Below, in pieces: positions 1-9,152 of a stretch of 64,000 nt of DNA. Positions within the stretch are counted from its first letter, which is position 1, and every line of letters starts with the position of its first letter. This stretch comes from Nitrospira sp. (lineage in GTDB: Bacteria; Nitrospirota; Nitrospiria; Nitrospirales; Nitrospiraceae). The stretch is taken from assembly GCA_016715825.1 (NCBI GenBank), contig JADJXO010000001.1, positions 1,115,001 through 1,179,000 on the forward strand, given 5' to 3'. Below the pieces are notes generated by a model that had not been told where the DNA came from, did no database searches, and saw nothing but the letters and a program-made list of their open reading frames with translations. The translations under genes were made by a program, and so were the position numbers.

Positions 1-507
1 CAAGGCAGCGGCGGCAAGGAACGTCGTACCCACTCCCAGCAAGACCCCCACCGCAGCTCCAAGGGCAGCACCACTTGAGACACCCAACACATAGGGATCT
101 GCTAGTGGATTCCGCAACAGCGCCTGTAAGGCCACTCCGACCGATGCCAAAGAGCAACCGACTAAAAACCCCAGCAAGACTCGCGGCAACCTCACCTGCT
201 CCAGAATTGTTCGTGTGACATCCGTGACATCATCAGTTCCCGAGCCCATCGCGAATGTTCCAATAAACAGGCGCACAATCTCGCTGAACGCAATCGGCTG
301 CGCGCCGAAGTGAAGTGCCAAGATCCCAACCACAATAGCCGCACCGGCCAGCCCGCCCAGCGTCGTCATCCAGCGTGACATCGTGAGGACGGCGCCTGGC
401 AATACACCACCCGTCGCAATGCCGTCTCGACATGAGCCATCGGGCGGGATCGTAAAAAAAGAAGTCGGCCGGACTGATACACGCGGTTCTTGAGCCGGAG
501 CCGTCAT
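1..507 (-). CDS. btuC: FecCD/BtuC-family ABC transporter permease (partial, runs off the left edge)
   Basis: Inner-membrane permease of a cobalamin/iron-siderophore type ABC importer. The minus-strand reading from ATG at 507 has a roughly 45-residue N-terminal extension, a first membrane helix, and then the family signature: LPRVLLGFLVGCSLASVG followed by QALLRNPLADPYVLG and a glycine-rich SSGAALGAAVG stretch. The start codon overlaps the stop of the upstream binding-protein gene as ATGA, so the two are translationally coupled. The cobalamin riboswitch ahead of that gene makes vitamin B12 the likely substrate. The C-terminal part and any ATPase gene lie outside the window. The family call is firm; the substrate rests on context. 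Confidence 0.9.
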   Translation of the reverse strand, partial: MTAPAQEPRVSVRPTSFFTIPPDGSCRDGIATGGVLPGAVLTMSRWMTTLGGLAGAAIVVGILALHFGAQPIAFSEIVRLFIGTFAMGSGTDDVTDVTRTILEQVRLPRVLLGFLVGCSLASVGVALQALLRNPLADPYVLGVSSGAALGAAVGVLLGVGTTFLAAAAL

Positions 508-1559
508 GGGTGAAGCGTACCGTCACCGGAGCCGAACACTTCTGGATGAATGGCATTAGCGAGTTGCGCAAGTCCCTCCACAATTCGAGGGCCCGGCCGG
601 TTCAAGAGATTCGATGAGACTTCATGAAAGCGTTGGCGCTTCACTGCCGAGAGAGACTCCCAGCGCAGCCACTGCTTCTGCTCACTCCGTGGCACCGTCT
701 CCACGTCACCGACGGGGAAAATCAAGACTTCCGGATCTTCAGCGAGCACCGCCTCCATGCTCAGTCTCGGATAGGCCACGCCGGCCTGAGCCGCGATGTT
801 CGTCCCACCGGCAAGCCCGATCATCTGGTGAATGAAACTTCCCGGCCCCACGCTGATCAACGGCTGGCTATTCAGGACATACAGCACACGCTTGGCCGAC
901 AATGGTTCGACCTTTCGGCGAATCTCTGCAATCCGTTGCCGCATAGCCTGAGTGACTTCATTGGCCGCAGATGTTCTTTCAAACAGCTTGCCGAGGGTAT
1001 GAATCTGGAGTGGAACATCCTCTATCGATTGTGCCTCAAGCACGAACAGAGGAATCTTCAGCTGCTCAAGCTTGTTCTGAAGGTCAGGACGGAGAAAATC
1101 TTTCGGCGCGAACACCAATTCCGGTCTCAGTGCCAGGACCACTTCAATACTAGGGTTCGCGTAACCTACTTTCGGTTTGGATTGCGCAGCCGGAGGATAG
1201 TCGCAGAATTCAGTCACACCGACAATCTGTTCATCCAACCCAAGGGAGAACAGCATTTCCGTAATGCTCGGTGCGAGCGAGACGACCCGTGTCGGAGCCT
1301 TGGCAAGATAGATCCGATGCCCCACATCATCGACAAACGACCGAGTCGATACATGCGCCATGAACGGCATGCCGGTCAATATTCCTCGCCGCTTCATCTC
1401 ACTACACCCATCCTCACCACAGCCACCTGCTGACGAACTGGGCGTCAGCAGCGCAGCCACAAGACACAGCGCACTCACGAGCAGAAAGCGCGTCGATCGA
1501 TTCCAATAAAAAATCCCCAAGGCCTGGATAGACCCTGAGGATTGCACCCGCTGCGTCAT
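504..1559 (-). CDS. btuF: Periplasmic cobalamin-binding protein of an ABC importer (BtuF-like)
   Basis: Helical-backbone metal receptor that would deliver B12 to the permease. After a hydrophobic signal segment (FLLVSALCLVAALL) come the family hallmarks RVVSLAPSITEMLFSLG, VGVTEFCDYPP, VGYANPSIEVVLALRPELV and VLYVLNSQPLISVGPGSF. The first credible start is ATG 1559 (GGGGAG about 9 nt upstream), giving 351 residues. A longer reading from GTG 1631 is rejected because its first codons are the conserved 3' end of the riboswitch. The rho-independent hairpin at 1506-1544 lies just inside this reading frame, so translation may really begin further in, for example GTG 1478. The gene ends in an ATGA overlap with btuC. 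Confidence 0.88.
   Translation of the reverse strand: MTQRVQSSGSIQALGIFYWNRSTRFLLVSALCLVAALLTPSSSAGGCGEDGCSEMKRRGILTGMPFMAHVSTRSFVDDVGHRIYLAKAPTRVVSLAPSITEMLFSLGLDEQIVGVTEFCDYPPAAQSKPKVGYANPSIEVVLALRPELVFAPKDFLRPDLQNKLEQLKIPLFVLEAQSIEDVPLQIHTLGKLFERTSAANEVTQAMRQRIAEIRRKVEPLSAKRVLYVLNSQPLISVGPGSFIHQMIGLAGGTNIAAQAGVAYPRLSMEAVLAEDPEVLIFPVGDVETVPRSEQKQWLRWESLSAVKRQRFHEVSSNLLNRPGPRIVEGLAQLANAIHPEVFGSGDGTLHP
1506..1544 (-). terminator. Rho-independent terminator of the riboswitch expression platform
   Basis: On the minus strand an approximately 10-bp stem (ATCCTCAGGG pairing with CCTTGGGGAT, two G-T pairs) is followed directly by TTTTTTATT. It sits about 60 nt downstream of the riboswitch core, the usual place for an attenuator. 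It suggests that B12 binding stops transcription before most of btuF is made. The hairpin overlaps the first codons of the btuF frame, which is odd and makes the btuF start uncertain. Confidence 0.75.
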
Positions 1560-1601
1560 CCTCACCTGCTCCCCTGCCTCGAGGGAACAATGATCAACCT
1601 C

Positions 1602-1830
1602 TCCGAGCAGGTCTTCTGGCTCATGGTTCACCCTACTCCCCGAGCCTTCCCAGCATATACGTGAAGTGTATCTCGTGAAGCGTATCCCGCGTCAAACTGC
1701 ACGTGCTTCACAATTCACGAACGACGCTTCACGCCCTTGCCAGTGGCCTTTGCGGGTTTCGTCCCCATTTACAGCGGCGGGACCGCGAGGGCGTTCCACC
1801 CTCTTCCCTTACTCAGGAGTCACAATGGGG
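1602..1830 (-). promoter_or_regulatory. Cobalamin riboswitch upstream of btuF
   Basis: Read on the minus strand, the conserved cobalamin-aptamer blocks occur in order: GGGAAGAGGGTGGAA, the B12-box core GCCGCTGTAA, GGGGACGAAA, GGCCACTGG, CTGGGAAGGC and finally GAGCCAGAAGACCTGC. A long variable arm lies between GCCACTGG and GGGAAGG. This is the class that represses cobalamin transport and synthesis genes when adenosylcobalamin binds, and it precedes a BtuF-like gene. Boundaries are approximate. Confidence 0.93.
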
Positions 1831-2022
1831 AGCACAATAGGAGAGAGGAATAAAACTTGTCAAGCTCAATCAAGCACGCTCGGTTTTCTTCACGCTCAAA
1901 ATTCAGAATCCCGTCCCTGGATCTATCCATACAGAATGATAGAACGCTTGTAGCGATTTGCTCCACTGTGATAGTATCCCCCTCTCAGCTGGGCGAATTC
2001 ACCAAGCGCAAGGAGTATGATT

Positions 2023-2214
2023 GTGGCATTCATGTGTGAGATTTGTCAGAAGAAGCCGGTCTCCGGCAACAACGTCAGCCATGCCAATAATAAGACCAGG
2101 CGTGTGTTCAATCCGAACATTCAAACGGTTCGTGCCGTGATCGGACGCAGTCACAAGCGCATCAGGGTGTGCACTCGTTGTTTGCGGTCCGGATTGGTCA
2201 AGAAAGCAGTCTGA
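2023..2214 (+). CDS. rpmB: 50S ribosomal protein L28
   Basis: Large-subunit ribosomal protein of 63 residues. It begins MAFMCEICQKKP and has GNNVSHANNKTRRVF, then IRVCTRCLRSG. It keeps two CxxC pairs (CEIC, CTRC), so it is a zinc-binding form. I chose GTG 2023 because AGGAG at 2011-2015 is 7 nt upstream and the product then matches the usual M-A-x-x-C-E-I-C opening. ATG 2017 is only 1 nt from the Shine-Dalgarno and ATG 2032 is 16 nt away. It stands alone, divergent from the B12 locus. Confidence 0.95.
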   Translation: MAFMCEICQKKPVSGNNVSHANNKTRRVFNPNIQTVRAVIGRSHKRIRVCTRCLRSGLVKKAV

Positions 2215-2240
2215 CGCGTTCTCTCTCTGCAACAGTAGGA

Positions 2241-2552
2241 TTACGGCGCTCCCCAAAGAACCCGACCTCCTCGGTCCACCAACTGAATGACCGAGGGTTC
2301 GTCTGGGGAAAGGGTGAGGGTTCGCTCACCGTCCTTGCTCCTGAGTACAAGCCCGACCTCGCCGTTCGCATCCAACCCAATCCCCGCTCGCGCGTTCCCT
2401 TGTCTATCAAGTAGTAAAAACTCCTCAGCATTCACTCCATTCGACTTCTGTGCATCAGCCAAACCTGGAAACAGGAATTGAGTACTGAGCACACCGCCCA
2501 ATACACCACCTATAAATGCAGCGGCACAGAGTAGCCACATCTGTTTATGCAT
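2241..2552 (-). CDS. Small signal-anchored hypothetical protein
   Basis: Protein of 103 residues with one N-terminal hydrophobic helix (LLCAAAFIGGVLGGVLST) and a soluble exported part. That part carries short beta-type repeats: FLLLDRQGNARAGIGL, then VGLVLRSKDGERTLTL, then VIQLVDRGGRVLW. Start ATG 2552 has AAAGGA about 9 nt upstream and is preferred over ATG 2570 and an upstream longer reading. The repeat pattern resembles small envelope proteins of unknown role. No function can be assigned. It converges with rpmB. Confidence 0.65.
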   Translation of the reverse strand: MHKQMWLLCAAAFIGGVLGGVLSTQFLFPGLADAQKSNGVNAEEFLLLDRQGNARAGIGLDANGEVGLVLRSKDGERTLTLSPDEPSVIQLVDRGGRVLWGAP

Positions 2553-2860
2553 CACGAGTAATCCTTTCATAATAATTATCGGGGTACGAACTCCAACGAA
2601 TCTTATGCGAAACAACACCGAACAGCAACGGTCTCGCTACTGATCAAAACAAGTCGTGGTTGATGTGAATCGTGATGGGTGAGATAGGCGCCTGACAATC
2701 CGCCGATATACTGGAGAAGGGGGACTTCCCTCGCCTTCAACACCTTAACAGGAGCGATTGTGCACTACCAAGGACGTTGACGAGGAGTCGCGTCAGGAGG
2801 GAGTGCCACCCAAAACGACAGCACCCAGCAGATCGATCCGGTCCTTCATTATTCTCCCCG

Positions 2861-3628
2861 CTACGGCTTCGTACCGATAAAGATGAATCCGTTCGTTCTC
2901 GCAGTATTGAACGCAGCACTGTAGAGTTTCCTGCTGTCAGCATCGTAAAATCCAACCCCTCGGACGGTATCGCTTCCGTTGCTGCAGGCAGTTTGTCCCC
3001 CAAATGTCATCATCACATCAAACACATTCCCACTTGCTCGTGTCGAAAACGAACCGGTGAAGGTGCATCCCGTGGTGGAAATTCCGGAAATCGCTCCTGC
3101 TACTGTCACAGCAACGTTGACAGTTTCACCCGCCGCAACCGGGCCAGAGTAGTTTCCTGCAACCACAGCGACATCGGATGGCAATTCATAATCACGATCG
3201 TAGGTAGTAGTAAACGTGTCCGGCCCACCGATCTGATAGACCGTCGTGCCACTCAGACTTTGTTTCGCCTCATACTTGCCATTCATGGTGGCGTCCAACA
3301 CCGGTGCGCCTGATCGCCCCACGCTAAAATCTTTGGCATTTGAGGAAGTGAGGGTGCCATTTTGGAAACTGCTATCCCCTTGAATAAATCCCTCAATTAT
3401 TGATGGATCGCCAGCTACCGAATACAGGAACCAGTATGTGGCATCATCCAGGACAACTCCGGAGACCGTACGCCCCGTACCGGTCGTACCAACCCAAAGC
3501 CCCTCTGCAGAAATTTGAGCCGGCGTAGGTGGTGGCGACGACGAAGTATCGCCCTCGCTGCCACAGGCGGAAAGACACGTCACCAAGAACACACCGCACA
3601 GGGAATCCCTTACCGGTCGGTACAGCAT
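2861..3628 (-). CDS. Hypothetical lipoprotein
   Basis: Exported lipoprotein of 255 residues. A short basic start (MLYRPVRD) is followed by a hydrophobic stretch ending in the lipobox LSAC. A Ser/Pro-rich linker (SSSPPPTPAQ) precedes a predicted all-beta domain rich in Gly, Thr and Val (GLWVGTTGTGRTVSGVVL, GCTFTGSFSTR). Two later cysteines (GCTFTG and QTACSNG) could pair. Start ATG 3628 has GGAG just upstream. I recognise no family. Neighbours give no clue. Confidence 0.7.
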   Translation of the reverse strand: MLYRPVRDSLCGVFLVTCLSACGSEGDTSSSPPPTPAQISAEGLWVGTTGTGRTVSGVVLDDATYWFLYSVAGDPSIIEGFIQGDSSFQNGTLTSSNAKDFSVGRSGAPVLDATMNGKYEAKQSLSGTTVYQIGGPDTFTTTYDRDYELPSDVAVVAGNYSGPVAAGETVNVAVTVAGAISGISTTGCTFTGSFSTRASGNVFDVMMTFGGQTACSNGSDTVRGVGFYDADSRKLYSAAFNTARTNGFIFIGTKP

Positions 3629-3817
3629 GCGTGGTCTCCTCACTGAAGTAGGCCTATGTTCCACAAAAAGTAGCGCGGCATATCTACCAGTCTATTCGAG
3701 TGATACTCCATCCCTCTCAAGATGGGGACAACCATGCATAACCGTTGGTAGGGAATTGAATCGCCTGTTATCAGAAATGGGCACGATGAGAACTACGATG
3801 GAAGCACTTGAAATATT

Positions 3818-3892
3818 TGGAGCGGGCGATGGGATTTGAACCCACGACAACTAGCTTGGGAAGCTAGGACTCTACCACTGAGCTACGCCCGC
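3818..3892 (-). tRNA. tRNA-Gly (anticodon CCC)
   Basis: The minus strand folds as a standard cloverleaf. Acceptor GCGGGCG pairs with CGCCCGC, the D-arm is GCTCAGTGGTAGAG, and the anticodon stem CTAGC/GCTAG encloses loop TTCCCAA with anticodon CCC. The T-arm is GTGGGTTCAAATCCCAT. Discriminator U73 is typical of bacterial tRNA-Gly. The 3' CCA is encoded at 3818-3820. Confidence 0.96.
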
Positions 3893-3952
3893 TCGCTGAG
3901 CCGCATCCTACGCGGGGGATTCACAGCAAGTCAAGAAAACCATTTTCTAGTT

Positions 3953-5178
3953 TCAGCGCTCAAGTTCCGCAATTGCAAACTTCTTTTTCCCGATCTTGAG
4001 GCGGCGTTGTTGGTTCAGCTCAAAAGGAATTAGTTTGTCTGGGTTTGTCTCTTTGATGCCATCGACTTCGATTCCTCCTTGAATGATCAATCGCCTTGCT
4101 TCACTGCCACTAGAAATCAAACCCGTTTTTGCAATCAGCTTCGCAAGCTTTATAGAACTTCCCTCAACCACGTCTATCTCTGACATATCTTGGTGTCTCA
4201 AGAGAAGAACCTTATCTGGCTGGTCAGGGAACTCCTTGGCTTGGAATTTTTGCTGAAATTCCGCTCTGGCCTGCTTACCTGCGTCTGCCCCGTGATACCG
4301 CGTCACAATCAACTCGGCCAGCATCTGCTTGGCTTCCATCGGGTGGATTGCTTTAGCATGACTGAGATCTTCCGTCGTGAGCAGTTCATAGTACCGATAC
4401 ATCAACCCATCGCTGATCGACATGACTTTCCCGAACATCTCCCCCGGCTTGTCTTCCAGCGCGATATAGTTACCGACGCTCTTGCTCATCTTCTTGACAC
4501 CGTCTGTTCCTTCGAGCAACGGCATCGTCATGACAACTTGTGACTCCTGCCCATAGTCTCGCTGTAGTTCACGCCCCACCAAGAGATTAAATTTCTGATC
4601 CGCCCCGCCCCATTCAACGTCTGCCTTCAACGCCACAGAATCATAGCCTTGCACGAGCGGATACAGAAATTCGTGCACGCTGATGGGCTTCTGCTCTTGG
4701 TAGCGTTTCTGAAAATCGTCTCGTTCCATCATGCGCGCAACTCGATAGTGCGCAGCCAATTCGATCAGCCCATCGGCAGTCATGGCTCCCATCCATCGGC
4801 TGTTGAATTCTATCGTAGTCTTGTCGGGGTCGAGAATCTTGAAGATCTGACGTTGATAAGTCTTGGCGTTGTCCTGCACCTGTTCTTTAGTCAGTGCTTT
4901 CCTAGTTTCGGAGACACCGGTGGGGTCGCCGATCATGCCGGTAAAATCCCCGATCAGAAAAATAACCTGATGGCCGAGATCCTGAAAATGCTTCAGTTTA
5001 TGGATCAGGACCGTATGCCCGAGATGCAGATCAGGCGCGGTCGGCTCCAACCCTGCCTTGACCTGTAACGGCCTCTTTCCGCGAGCGACCGTTTGAGCTT
5101 CGCTTCCAGCTCCGCGTGTTGAATCACCTCAACGGCCCCACGAAGGATGAGATCCAGTTGTGCTTGAACGTCTGTCAT
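3953..5178 (-). CDS. tyrS: Tyrosyl-tRNA synthetase, frame interrupted near residue 35
   Basis: Class I aminoacyl-tRNA synthetase that charges tRNA-Tyr. The main reading (3953-5050) has the HIGH-type motif HLGHT, the QGYDSVALKADVEWGGADQKFN tyrosine-site region in part, the KMSKS signature and a C-terminal S4-like RNA-binding domain. The proper N-terminus (MTDVQAQLDLILRG, then AELEAKLKRSLAE) lies in another frame starting at ATG 5178. One missing A in the GAAAG run near 5076-5079 restores EKRPLQVKAGLEPTAPDL and a 408-residue protein, the normal length. The ATG overlaps the comEA stop as ATGA. An essential gene is unlikely to be truly broken, so I suspect a consensus error. Confidence 0.93.
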
Positions 5179-5618
5179 AGTTCACGCTGTTTCGTCCCTT
5201 GGGGTCCGGATATCGAGACCATCACCAAGGACTTAATGCGGTTGAATTTCTTTGCTCCGATCCCCTTAACCTCACGGAGATCTTCGACTGCACGAAAGCC
5301 TCCCCTGGATGTCCGCAAAGCGATCGCTCGCTGGGCCAATACTGCTCCGATACCGGGCAACGCTTCAAGTTCCTCAGCGCTTGCCTGGTTGAGATCGACC
5401 AGGTGCTGGGCCTGCTGGATCCCTCGCGTCTCGCTTACAACTTCGTGAATCTTCGGAGTCTGCCGAGAGGAATCAGAAGAGCGAGGCGGCCTCTCTATCA
5501 GCGGCTCATCCATGACCGCAGCAATGGAATCTTTGGGCCGATCATCCGCGATCGCCCAAAAACTGACTCCCATCGCGACAACGAGCAGACCCATCATGAT
5601 GAGGAACGATTTCACCAT
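5175..5618 (-). CDS. ComEA-like helix-hairpin-helix protein, membrane-anchored
   Basis: Protein of 147 residues with one N-terminal membrane helix (FLIMMGLLVVAMGVSFWAIA), a charged Ser/Pro-rich linker and a C-terminal double helix-hairpin-helix. The latter has LNQASAEELEALPGIGAVLA and then VEDLREVKGIGAKKFNRI, the non-specific DNA-binding module of ComEA-type DNA-uptake receptors. ATG 5618 precedes the membrane helix directly. A TTG at 5705 would add a 29-residue leader and cannot be excluded. The stop overlaps the tyrS start, so the two are coupled. Whether it works in DNA uptake cannot be told here. Confidence 0.85.
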   Translation of the reverse strand: MVKSFLIMMGLLVVAMGVSFWAIADDRPKDSIAAVMDEPLIERPPRSSDSSRQTPKIHEVVSETRGIQQAQHLVDLNQASAEELEALPGIGAVLAQRAIALRTSRGGFRAVEDLREVKGIGAKKFNRIKSLVMVSISGPQGTKQREL

Positions 5619-5732
5619 TGCCCGCTCATTCTTCAGACGGCGTGAACCATCCTCCCCGTTGGAGCCGCTTGATACGCGAGTTACGCTGAATGAATCAGCG
5701 GGCAATGTCGCAGCTCAACGCTGACCGAGGCA

Positions 5733-6122
5733 TCACCCTTTTTTCTGGCTGGCAAGGAAGGCTTCGTACTGCGCGGCCGTCATTAATCGATCCACGTCAC
5801 CACGATCGGCGAGATCGATCACCGTAATCCAGCCTTTGCCGTAAGGGTCTGAATTCATGACTTCAGGATGGTCTTTCAGCTCGTTATTGATCTCGATGAC
5901 AGTTCCACTCACCGGTGTATAAATGGTCGAGGTCGTTTTCGTCGATTCAACCTCTCCGATCTGCTGCCCAACCTTGACCGCAGTGCCCACCTTCGGCAGG
6001 TCCACAAATACGATGTCGCCTAAGGCATCCTGCGCAAAATCACTGATGCCCACAGTGGCTCGTTTCCCTTCCAGGCGAACCCACTCATGCTCAGTATGGA
6101 ATTTCAAATCAGACGGAATCAT
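5733..6122 (-). CDS. gcvH: Glycine cleavage system H protein
   Basis: Lipoyl carrier protein that shuttles the aminomethyl group between the P, T and L proteins of glycine cleavage. It has 129 residues, the normal length. The start FHTEHEWVRLEG, the ISDFAQDALGDIVFVDLP block and the lipoylation site GEVESTKTTSTIYTPVSG (Lys62) are all present, as is the YGKGWI segment. No gcvP or gcvT is seen in the window. It is followed on the same strand by the comEA-like gene. Confidence 0.97.
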   Translation of the reverse strand: MIPSDLKFHTEHEWVRLEGKRATVGISDFAQDALGDIVFVDLPKVGTAVKVGQQIGEVESTKTTSTIYTPVSGTVIEINNELKDHPEVMNSDPYGKGWITVIDLADRGDVDRLMTAAQYEAFLASQKKG

Positions 6123-6367
6123 GTCGGCTCCCTCTTGAAGAAGACTGCAGTTGAGTGCTGCTTTATGGGGATGGTAGTTTGGCTAGACTAACCTTGTCAA
6201 GGAACGATCCGGTCGAGATGAAAGCCAAGATCATCGACCACCGTCGCACGAACCTGCTCCCCCTGAAGGGCCCTAGACAGAAAGATGTGAGAGAACCAAC
6301 GCCCTCTCGGCTCCTCCGTCTAGGCTGATCAGAAACGATCTGAGGTCGAGTCTCCCAGAAACCCATT

Positions 6368-6787
6368 TCAATGAAAGATTTCCATGCCTGGGAAAAAATA
6401 ACCGATCTCGAACTGGGCGGTTTCCGGTGAATCGGAGCCATGTACGGCATTGAATTCAATATTGGCGCCATGTGCTTTACGGATAGTTCCGGCATCGGCT
6501 TTCGCCGGATCCGTCGCACCCATCAACTCCCTATTTTTCTTGATGGCATTCTCACCCTGGAGTACCAAGACCACTGCCGGACCTGAGGACATGAAATCGC
6601 AGAGGCTTCCGAAAAACGGCCTGGCTTTGTGGACGGCATAGAACCCTTCTGCGACCGACTTCGACATGTGGATCATCTTTATGGCGACAGGTCTGAGCCC
6701 TGCCTGCTCATATCGATGAATGATATCGCCAATCACGTGTTTCTTCACGGCATCCGGTTTAACAATGGCCAACGTTCGTTCGCTCAT
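6368..6787 (-). CDS. ndk: Nucleoside diphosphate kinase
   Basis: Cytoplasmic enzyme that transfers the gamma-phosphate between nucleoside triphosphates and diphosphates by a phosphohistidine intermediate. It has 139 residues, usual for the family. ERTLAIVKPDAVKK at the N-terminus, the GATDPAKADAGTIR block and the active-site segment NAVHGSDS (His116) are intact. It lies upstream of gcvH on the same strand with about 245 bp between, where I see no gene. Confidence 0.97.
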   Translation of the reverse strand: MSERTLAIVKPDAVKKHVIGDIIHRYEQAGLRPVAIKMIHMSKSVAEGFYAVHKARPFFGSLCDFMSSGPAVVLVLQGENAIKKNRELMGATDPAKADAGTIRKAHGANIEFNAVHGSDSPETAQFEIGYFFPGMEIFH

Positions 6788-6874
6788 GATGTCTACGATT
6801 CCTCCAGACAGTTAAGGTAGTGATTGATAATCGGCGCACATTATAGGGATGGCCTCTCTCGCCTTGCAAGCATC

Positions 6875-7640
6875 TCACAACCCATCGGACGACCGCGTCA
6901 TCCGTTCGTATTCGGCTGAGGTTCGACGCTCGATCACGACAAACAGGCGGAATGCGAGAAATCGACCAAACCGCTCCAGATGATGCTCCAACCGAAGCAT
7001 CGGAGTCACCAGCCTCTGCGGTAGCAGCGAAGGATGATCGAACCCTCCGCTCAACGGGTATACCGCACAGGCCATCCGCCGCAGATGTTGGATAGAAAGT
7101 CCTGGGTAGCGCGAGTGGAACCCAGATCGATCCCGTTCAAATAGGATTGTCGCGACGGCTTGATTGGCATCGAACGGCCGGCGACCCGACCGAGGAGCCT
7201 TCCGAGCTAAGAGATCTTCCCTGACATCCACCGGCTCCGGGTGTAACCATCGATAAATTGGCCATGAGAGCCACGAGAGGTAGGGATCCATGATGATGAT
7301 CCTGCCCCTACTCTGAGAGCGTGTTGGGCCTCATCAAAGAACTGGGCCACGTTTTCGATGTGATGCAAACAGTCGAAGAGCACCAGGTTTCCAAGTGACC
7401 CGGATCGAAACGGCAGGTGCTGGGCGTCCGTGACCAGGTTCAACCATGGCAAGGCCATCACATCCGTACAACAGACCCTCGGTAGATATTCCTTCAGATT
7501 GCCGGTCCCACCGCCAAGCTCTACCGTGGGGCCTGACACCAACCAAGGACCATCGCCCGATACCAATCCGCATAGAGCTGACGCAGGATAGGTTTTCGCG
7601 CCCAGACAGCGCGATGCTGATGCAACACCTCCTGCGACAT
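6875..7640 (-). CDS. SAM-dependent methyltransferase, two frame interruptions
   Basis: Class I methyltransferase of about 255 residues once two missing bases are allowed for. ATG 7640 overlaps the upstream gene's stop (TGATG). The reading starts MSQEVLHQHRAVWARKP. It crosses a one-base loss near 7540 into GPTVELGGGTGNLKEYLP, the SAM-binding motif I, followed by NLVLFDCLHHIENV. It then crosses a second loss in a G-run near 7305 into MDPYLSWLSWPIYRWLHPEP, a C-terminal part with no clear motif. The neighbour's glycosyltransferase domain suggests it modifies a glycan or lipid carrier. That is context only. Confidence 0.75.
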
Positions 7641-9152
7641 CACACGGCTTTCAAACGAACAAATCCGTAGACCGTCATTTTGAGTAACAACCACCCGTGG
7701 GCGAATCGCCGGATGTTCGTGGTCCCGTACGATCGAGCGTGATACCGAACGGGGAATCTCGAGAATGTGCAAATTCAACTTTGACGCCCTGAACAGTAGG
7801 TCGAAATCGCCGAAGGGATCGAATTCCCAAAGTACTGTCGATTGGCAGCCAGTCGCTCATAATCGGCCCGAAACAACACCTTGGTCCCGCAGAGCGTGTC
7901 TTTGATGCGTTGGTTCAACAACCACGAGAAGGCGAGGCCGAAGAATTTGTTCCCCATCAGGTTGAGCAGGCGCATCGCCTGGGTGTCCATGGGGTAGACG
8001 AGCCGACAACCGTTAATGAACTCACCTTTTCCACCTGCGATGGCCTCATAGAACTTTGGGAGCGCTTCCGGTGGTACCGTCAGGTCCGCATCCAGGATCA
8101 TGAGTACATCACCAGTTGCCTTTTCGAACCCTTTACGCACCGCATCGCCTTTCCCAGTTCCGTCCTGTACCAACAGTTTGATGTTCTTGCCGGGATAAAA
8201 GGCCATCACACGTCGGATTTCATCCGGCGTCCCGTCACTCGAGTGCCCATCGACAAAAATGATCTCTTGCCTACCGCCGAATCGTGGAATTCTCCTGAGC
8301 GCCGCATCGATGTTGCCTCGTTCGTTTCGGCATGGGATCACGATCGTCGTTGAGTATGGACGTTCCGGTCTTCGCATCCGTGGTCGTGCCACCACGTAGT
8401 GGGAGAGGCATACTGCTCGAAAACCTGGGAGATGCGCGAGCACGTTGTTGAAGAGACCGGAGAGAACAGGAATCCTCTTGGGTAATAGCAGCCGTCGTTC
8501 CACCTTCACCACATCACAATCGGCCAAGTGCAGGAGATTGGCGATATCCATCGGCGAGAGCCAGCTCTGCTCAGGCTGCGGCATTTTCATGCCCAGCCTT
8601 TCAGCGAGCCGAAGAATCGGTTCCCATAAATGGCTGTAGTACGAGACGATGATCCTGGTCTGCGGCGTGCAGACGTGGCGGAGCCCCCTCAACGTCACTT
8701 CAATATCAAGCAAGTGGCCGATCACCCCGGCCAGAATGATGACATCGAACTTCTCATTGAGACGCAGAGTTTCTGCATCGCCGACACGAAATTCTAAGTG
8801 AGGATGTCGCCGAGCCGCTTCCCTCACCATCTCTGGACTCAGATCGATCCCAACCCCGCGACGCGGCTTCACGGCAGCCAAGAGGTTGCCGAGCCCACAC
8901 CCAATTTCCAACACACGCAACCCTTCGGGTATCAGAAATCGATGATAGCGAGCCTGATCCTCATAGTAGGCTGCGGCTTTCTGTTCCCAGTAAGCCCGCC
9001 GACCGGCATAGGCATCGAAGTGGTCTCGAATCGTCTGTTTCTTGGCATCCAGCTTGGGGACGAGCGAGATGAAACGGATCGCGGCACTCGGCCGGATCCA
9101 AGTCCTCTAGGTCAGAAGGAGAGAACAGCCTGTACAGTCGTGCCGGTTCCAT
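7640..9152 (-). CDS. Fused methyltransferase-glycosyltransferase (GT2), three frame interruptions
   Basis: Reconstructed protein of about 503 residues with two domains. The N-terminal half is a class I methyltransferase: RVLEIGCGLGNLL, VGIDLSPEMV, FDVIILAGVIGHLLDIE. The C-terminal half is a family 2 glycosyltransferase of the dolichyl-phosphate-mannose-synthase type: TTIVIPCRNERGNI, EIIFVDGHSSDGT, VLMILDADLTVPPEALP. Three indels break it: an extra C near 9076, a missing G near 7826 and an extra C near 7752. After correction the tail reads FGDFDLLFRASKLNLHILEI, then RRFAHGWLLLKMTVYG, which is normal for this family. It overlaps the next methyltransferase gene by one base, so the two form an operon. 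Confidence 0.78.

Noticed and set aside
624..1433. Long plus-strand open frame over btuF
   Set aside because: It is antisense to a well-conserved protein, has no ribosome site and no protein-like pattern.
1560..1631. Longer btuF start at GTG 1631 (MNHEPEDLL...)
   Set aside because: These bases are the conserved 3' end of the cobalamin aptamer (GAGCCAGAAGACCTGC), so they are regulatory RNA and not coding.
6163..6519. Minus-strand open frame between gcvH and ndk
   Set aside because: It runs out of frame through the C-terminal half of ndk and is rich in Arg/Ser with no motif.
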